NCBI RefSeq assembly: GCF_024505145.1
Contig: NZ_JANIAA010000007.1
Coordinates: 1-64,000 of the forward strand
Direction: 5' to 3'
DNA from: Streptomyces rugosispiralis
Lineage (GTDB): Bacteria > Actinomycetota > Actinomycetes > Streptomycetales > Streptomycetaceae
DNA length: 64,000 nt
The notes under the pieces are model-generated. The model was given only the letters and a program-made list of their open reading frames with translations, ran no database searches and was not told where the DNA came from. Below are positions 63,416 to 64,000 of the stretch, piece by piece (within the stretch, counting starts at the first letter, position 1; the number at the start of each line of letters is the position of its first letter). The translations under genes were made by a program, and so were the position numbers.

Positions 63416-64000
63416 CAGCACTCCCCCGCCGGGACCGGCACCCCGCGGCTGATCCCGGTGCGCAGCTGCAGCGCCTGGGCGATGTCCGGTGCCATGGGCC
63501 GGTCGTGCCCGGCCAGGTCGGCGACGGTCCAGGCGACCCTCAGCACCCGGTCCAGCCCCCGGGCGGTGAGCAGCCCGCGCTCCATATCGCGCTCGGCCTC
63601 GCGCAGCGCCCCGGGACCCGGCTGCCAGCGGGTGCGCAGCTCATGGCCCGGCACCTCGCTGTTCAGCCGCCAGGGGGTGCCCTGGAGGCGGGCGGCGGAC
63701 CGCTCCCGGGCCTCCCGGACCCTGGCCGCGACCGACGCGCTGCTCTCCGCCCCGGCATACCCCCCGGTGAGCTCGGTCCGGCTCACCGCCTCGACGCGCA
63801 CCCGCAGGTCCACCCGGTCCAGCAGCGGTCCGGACAGCCGTGCCTGATAGCGGCGGACCGTGGCGGGCGAGCACTCACAGACGTCACCCATCAGACCGTG
63901 GCGCCCACAGGGGCAGGGGTTCGCCGCCAGCATCAGCAGGAAGCGCGCCGGCATCCGCATCATCCCGGCGGACCGGGCGACCACCACATGCCCCGACTCC
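63415..64000 (-). CDS. comM: ComM/YifB-family Mg chelatase-like ATPase, C-terminal part
   Basis: The gene extends beyond the right edge; about 195 C-terminal residues are visible. The segment FLLMLAANPCPCGRHG, a cysteine cluster with DVCEC, RYQARLSGPLLDRVDLRV (sensor/arginine-finger region) and the C-terminal RGLDRVLRVAWTVADLAG match the YifB/ComM family of AAA+ proteins, which act in branch migration during natural transformation. It overlaps dprA by one base, so the pair is co-translated. Confidence 0.93.
   Translation of the reverse strand, partial: ESGHVVVARSAGMMRMPARFLLMLAANPCPCGRHGLMGDVCECSPATVRRYQARLSGPLLDRVDLRVRVEAVSRTELTGGYAGAESSASVAARVREARERSAARLQGTPWRLNSEVPGHELRTRWQPGPGALREAERDMERGLLTARGLDRVLRVAWTVADLAGHDRPMAPDIAQALQLRTGISRGVPVPAGEC

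Overview
The window is chromosomal DNA from a Streptomyces or very close relative. The GC content is very high with strong third-position G/C bias, GTG and TTG starts are frequent, Tat-type lipoprotein signals recur, and the landmarks are streptomycete: whiG next to dprA, and the blocks ispG-rseP-dxr and cdsA-frr-pyrH-tsf-rpsB. There are no rRNA or tRNA genes, insertion sequences, phage genes or CRISPR arrays that I can support.

Layout. 1-2769: MEP-pathway and envelope genes (ispG start, rseP, dxr). 2881-4815: acyl-CoA dehydrogenase. 4816-16008: a carbohydrate-utilisation locus. It holds a LacI-family regulator, a CUT1 ABC importer without its own ATPase, a GH42 beta-galactosidase, a secreted GH12 glucanase and a divergent GH3 beta-glucosidase/xylosidase. 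Four copies of a GAAGCGCTTC-centred palindrome sit at the regulator gene and at the two divergent promoters, which points to one local regulon. 16100-45863: a long accessory region dominated by polyamine/GABA catabolism. It includes three aldehyde dehydrogenases, gabT, a Pot-type importer with a PuuB-like oxidase, a second aminotransferase with an Lrp regulator, two PucR-type regulators, a sodium:solute symporter and a ThDP enzyme. Interspersed are an orphan VirD4/FtsK-like ATPase, a PAP2 phosphatase, a NADAR protein between two DUF4190 proteins, a probable aminodeoxyfutalosine deaminase and a GDPD. 45996-49171: a small ABC pair and a LOG-family protein. 49261-53172: thiamine importer thiBPQ behind a TPP riboswitch. 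53255-59064: rlmN and the translation/phospholipid block. 59378-64000: an M23-like secreted protein, a TetR regulator, whiG, dprA and the 3' part of comM.

How the genes fit together. The GH12 enzyme can cut a beta-glucan outside the cell, the SBP/permease pair can import oligosaccharides (an ATPase encoded elsewhere is needed), and GH42 and GH3 can trim galactosyl and glucosyl/xylosyl residues inside; the LacI protein would sense the product. In the polyamine block, PotABCD imports putrescine or spermidine, the FAD oxidase, aminotransferase and aldehyde dehydrogenases carry it to GABA, and GabT continues to succinate semialdehyde.

The most unusual aspect is the density of short GC-rich tandem repeats. 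Some lie between genes (28, 22, 18, 12 and 11 bp units). Others lie inside genes: a collagen-like Gly-X-Y tract inside a PucR regulator, a heptad repeat inside the C-terminal domain of GH3, and a 20-bp minisatellite that shifts the reading frame of the M23-like gene.
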